A DNA stretch of 64,000 nucleotides. Origin: Christiangramia gaetbulicola (GTDB lineage: Bacteria; Bacteroidota; Bacteroidia; Flavobacteriales; Flavobacteriaceae). The position numbers and the translations under genes were made by a program. The stretch spans positions 104,527-168,526 of the forward strand of contig NZ_QBKQ01000004.1 in the NCBI RefSeq assembly GCF_003054225.1, in the 5' to 3' direction. The notes under the pieces are model-generated. The model made no database searches and was not told where the DNA came from. It saw nothing but the letters and a program-made list of their open reading frames with translations. Of this stretch, positions 61,575 through 64,000 are shown piece after piece; the stretch's first letter is position 1, and each line of letters begins with the position of its first letter.

Positions 61575-63524
61575 ATGAAAAAATTACTTTTAGTATTTAT
61601 CCTGCTTAGCTCCATCCATTGTTTCAGTCAGGAACCTAGGAAACTTTCGGGAAGACCGCCGGTTGAGGATGATGCTCAAAGAAACAGGCAAAACGATACT
61701 AATAGTTTTAAAAAGGGTGAAAAAGACAGTCTTCCCTCCATAGACCTTTATAAGATCATTTCTATAGAAAGGGATACCACCCACCTCGATACCAGTCTTA
61801 CCATAATGGATGATTATAAGTTCAATTATCTCAGAAAAGACAACTTCGAATTACTTCCATTTTCAAATACCGGTCAAACCTATAATAGTTTGAGCCTGAG
61901 AAAAGATTACACAAATGCATTTCCAGAATTAGGTGCACGAGCCAGGCATTTTAATTTCTTCGAGGTTGAGGATATAGATTACTACTATGTGCCTACGCCC
62001 TGGACCGAGTTATATTTTAAAACCGTTCCTGAACAGGGGCAGCAGCTGGATGCGTTTTTTACCATAAATACTTCTAAGAATTTCAATATGTTCGTTGCCT
62101 ATAAGGGGGTAAGGGCATTAGGTAAATATCAGCATATACTTACAAGTTCCGGGAATCTGCGCATGGGATTTAGTTATGATTCTAATAATGAAAGATATCA
62201 TGCCAAGGCTCACTTCGTATCCCAGGATCTTTTGAACCAGGAAAATGGTGGCTTAACAGATCAGGCTATGGAACAATATATAGCTAAGGAACCAGAATTT
62301 GATGACAGGTCTGTGCTTCAGGTAAATTTTGAAGATGCCGAAAGTATTCTTTTCGGAAAAAGATTTTTTCTGGATCATCAATATGAATTGACAAATCCGG
62401 CTGATTCAATAAATAGTTTGAGTGTAGCTCATACTTTTGATTATAGCTATAAGAAATTTCAATTTGACCAGGAGACTGCTGAAAATGATATTTTCGGAGA
62501 ATCCTTCGAAGCTGCTAATCTTAGAGATGAAACCAGGTTGGAGGTCCTTTTTAATGAGGCTTCCGTAAATTACAGTAATCGTCTATTAGGAGAACTTTCC
62601 TTTAAGGCGGGTCATACTAATTATGATTATGGTTATAATTCTGTATATATACGTCCTGGCGATACCATCGGGAATAGGTTAAGCGGAAATCTGCTGCATG
62701 TTGGCGCGTATTATAAAAAACAATATGGAGGATTTGAGGTAGAAGCTGAAGGAAGATTGAATCTCGCTGATGAATTTTCCGGGAACTTTTTAAAAGCAAC
62801 TGCTTCCTACGAATTCGATAAAGAGAATAGTATTCTGTTTGGGATCAATCAGAATAGTTCTGCGCCTAATTTCAATTTCCTGCTTCATCAAAGTAATTAT
62901 GTGAACTATAACTGGCAGAATAATTTTGATAACGAAATATCTCAGCGACTTTTTGCCGATTTCTCTTCTAAAAAGCTTCTGGATTTATATGCAAGTCTGT
63001 CTCAAATAGAAAATTATTCCTATTTCGGGTTGAATGAAGAAGGTTTTGTGAAACCGATGCAGGCTGGGGAGCAGGTAAGGTATTTAAAGTTGAGAGCAGA
63101 AAAGGAGTTCGACCTTGGGTTGTTCGGATCTTATAATACTATAATGTATCAGAATGTGCTGGAGGGGACAGGGGTTTTGAATCTTCCTGAATTTACCACC
63201 CGTAATTCTATATACTATAAGGACTATTGGTTTGATCAGGCTCTTTATTTGCAAACCGGTTTCACTTTCAAATATTTCACCAAATATAAAATGGATGGTT
63301 ATGATCCTATTTTGGCTGAATTCTATACTCAGAATTCCCAAGAACTTGGTGAATTTCCGGTGGTAGACTTCTTTTTTAATGCTAAAGTTGATAAGGCGAG
63401 GATCTTTTTAACGCTTCAGCATGTGAACGATCTTATAGACGGGAACAATAATTTTTCTGCTCCGGGCTATCCATACACCGATTTTTTGGTCCGTTTTGGG
63501 CTGGTTTGGGATCTTTTTCTGTAA
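61575..63524 (+). CDS. Putative porin / outer-membrane beta-barrel protein
   Basis: The 649-residue protein has a signal peptide (MKKLLLVFILLSSIHCFSQ), an acidic spacer, and many alternating beta-strands rich in Tyr/Phe/Asn. The end, YTDFLVRFGLVWDLFL, closes with an aromatic strand typical of outer-membrane barrels. It fits the putative porin family of Bacteroidota. The gene stands alone, between a terminator and the promoter array at the right edge. Substrate unknown. Confidence 0.85.
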   Translation: MKKLLLVFILLSSIHCFSQEPRKLSGRPPVEDDAQRNRQNDTNSFKKGEKDSLPSIDLYKIISIERDTTHLDTSLTIMDDYKFNYLRKDNFELLPFSNTGQTYNSLSLRKDYTNAFPELGARARHFNFFEVEDIDYYYVPTPWTELYFKTVPEQGQQLDAFFTINTSKNFNMFVAYKGVRALGKYQHILTSSGNLRMGFSYDSNNERYHAKAHFVSQDLLNQENGGLTDQAMEQYIAKEPEFDDRSVLQVNFEDAESILFGKRFFLDHQYELTNPADSINSLSVAHTFDYSYKKFQFDQETAENDIFGESFEAANLRDETRLEVLFNEASVNYSNRLLGELSFKAGHTNYDYGYNSVYIRPGDTIGNRLSGNLLHVGAYYKKQYGGFEVEAEGRLNLADEFSGNFLKATASYEFDKENSILFGINQNSSAPNFNFLLHQSNYVNYNWQNNFDNEISQRLFADFSSKKLLDLYASLSQIENYSYFGLNEEGFVKPMQAGEQVRYLKLRAEKEFDLGLFGSYNTIMYQNVLEGTGVLNLPEFTTRNSIYYKDYWFDQALYLQTGFTFKYFTKYKMDGYDPILAEFYTQNSQELGEFPVVDFFFNAKVDKARIFLTLQHVNDLIDGNNNFSAPGYPYTDFLVRFGLVWDLFL

Positions 63525-63674
63525 ATATCTTAGATTCTCATTGCTGAATTCTTTCCATAATAGGATTTTTACTGGTGTTTTCCGAATGCTTCTTCTGGCA
63601 TCCTTGCTGAATTAGCTGTTTTTTCACTGAAACTATCCATTTAAAATAAAAGTAACTAAAGTTTAAGAAAGCTA

Positions 63675-63704
63675 TTGTGTAATTAAAATTCAGCTGTATA
63701 TTTG
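63675..63704 (+). promoter_or_regulatory. Promoter 1 of the tandem array (TTG-N19-TATATTTG)
   Basis: TTG at 63675-63677, 19 bases, then TATATTTG at 63697-63704: a perfect -33/-7 match, followed by CAGCCGCTTT. Confidence 0.75.
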
Positions 63705-63812
63705 CAGCCGCTTTGAGAGCAAGGCGTACGTTCACTGAAAGTACTGATGATGGGGGATAGCGAGGAGATCGGCCTTCAAAAATTAAATAAAAAAAGATTG
63801 TTTTTTATTTGG

Positions 63813-63840
63813 TTGGAGAAGAAAAGTCGTTCTATATTTG
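63813..63840 (+). promoter_or_regulatory. Promoter 2 of the tandem array
   Basis: TATATTTG at 63833-63840 with TTG at 63813-63815 (17-base gap; a TTG at 63809 gives 21). It is followed by CAGCCGCTTT as in promoter 1. Confidence 0.72.
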
Positions 63841-63948
63841 CAGCCGCTTTAAAAACGAAGCGATCGTTCATTAGGAGTACGTGTTATAAGGGATAGGCAG
63901 AAGATGCTCCTTTAAAAACCGGATAAAAAAAAGTTCATTTTTATTTGG

Positions 63949-63976
63949 TTGGAGAAGAAAAGTCGTTTTATATTTG
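63949..63976 (+). promoter_or_regulatory. Promoter 3 of the tandem array
   Basis: TATATTTG at 63969-63976 with TTG at 63949-63951 (17-base gap; a TTG at 63945 gives 21), followed by CACCCGCTTTGAGAG. Confidence 0.72.
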
Positions 63977-64000
63977 CACCCGCTTTGAGAGTAAGCGATG

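Larger units (their letters stand above)
63525..64000. other. Spacer with a three-promoter array, leader of a likely rRNA operon
   Basis: No coding gene is supported here. The first 150 bases show nothing I can name; from 63675 the spacer holds three promoters in 136-bp steps and leader-like sequence with a GTTCA motif. The transcribed gene lies outside the window. Confidence 0.7.
63697..64000 (+). repeat. 136-bp tandem repeat of promoter units
   Basis: The three -7 elements start at 63697, 63833 and 63969, exactly 136 bp apart. Copies 2 and 3 share 26 identical bases upstream (from 63806 and 63942). All copies share CCGCTTT after the -7 element, and copies 1 and 2 share a GTTCA motif at matching places (63730 and 63866). 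The stretches between are diverged but still align in length. Confidence 0.72.

Noticed and set aside
63538..63735. A 65-codon minus-strand frame at the right end
   Set aside because: It overlaps the promoter array, has no family features and no signal for translation.
1..64000. tRNA genes, rRNA genes, riboswitches and CRISPR arrays
   Set aside because: I found no cloverleaf, rRNA core, conserved riboswitch core or regularly spaced repeat with unique spacers; the only periodic sequences are the promoter array and the repeat cluster at 44.1 kb.

Overview
The window is a piece of a Bacteroidota chromosome, most likely from a marine Flavobacteriaceae member; a Gramella/Christiangramia-like genus is my best guess from protein style, not a proven assignment. 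Signs of this are the SusC/SusD pair, the XrtF exosortase pair, the HYC_CC_PP and GYDIA-kinase families, AT-rich spacers without Shine-Dalgarno sequences, and promoters of the TAnnTTTG type. There is no CRISPR array, insertion sequence, integrase, tRNA or rRNA gene inside the window.

Left part (1-29.7 kb) is mostly housekeeping: the tail of a CorC/HlyC-type membrane protein; a PpiD-like chaperone; HMG-CoA reductase with a GYDIA GHMP kinase; a dipeptidyl peptidase IV followed by two POT peptide transporters (release and uptake of peptides); a thioredoxin-like protein; a reverse-strand run surE - small membrane protein - lpxB - NlpC/P60 lipoprotein - comEC; a Prc-type protease; the cell-elongation operon purH-mreB-mreC-mreD-mrdA-rodA; a MacB-like permease; a GAF protein; the xrtF pair; and an NmrA-like protein.

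Middle part (29.9-46.2 kb) is a dense copper/heavy-metal island, almost all on the plus strand: HYC_CC_PP protein, an enlarged CusA, CusC-like, CusB-like with extra metal-binding ends, DUF305, PepSY, a DUF3347 lipoprotein, an HMA-like/AraC fusion regulator, a two-TM potassium-channel-like protein, a 16-cysteine DUF326 protein, CopA with four N-terminal metal modules, a two-part permease, and on the other strand a Spy/CpxP-like protein. Together they suggest sensing, cytoplasmic export, cytoplasmic storage, trans-envelope efflux and periplasmic buffering. This is the most system-like part of the window and contains several uncharacterised components.

Right part (46.3-64 kb) has a large zinc metalloprotease lipoprotein, lysS with a C-terminal extension, a YqaE/Pmp3 peptide with lipB, a large propeller-like lipoprotein downstream of rnhB, a SusC/SusD/lipoprotein outer-membrane uptake locus, and a putative porin. 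The last 330 bases hold three promoters at an exact 136-bp spacing that point off the right edge, probably into a ribosomal RNA operon.
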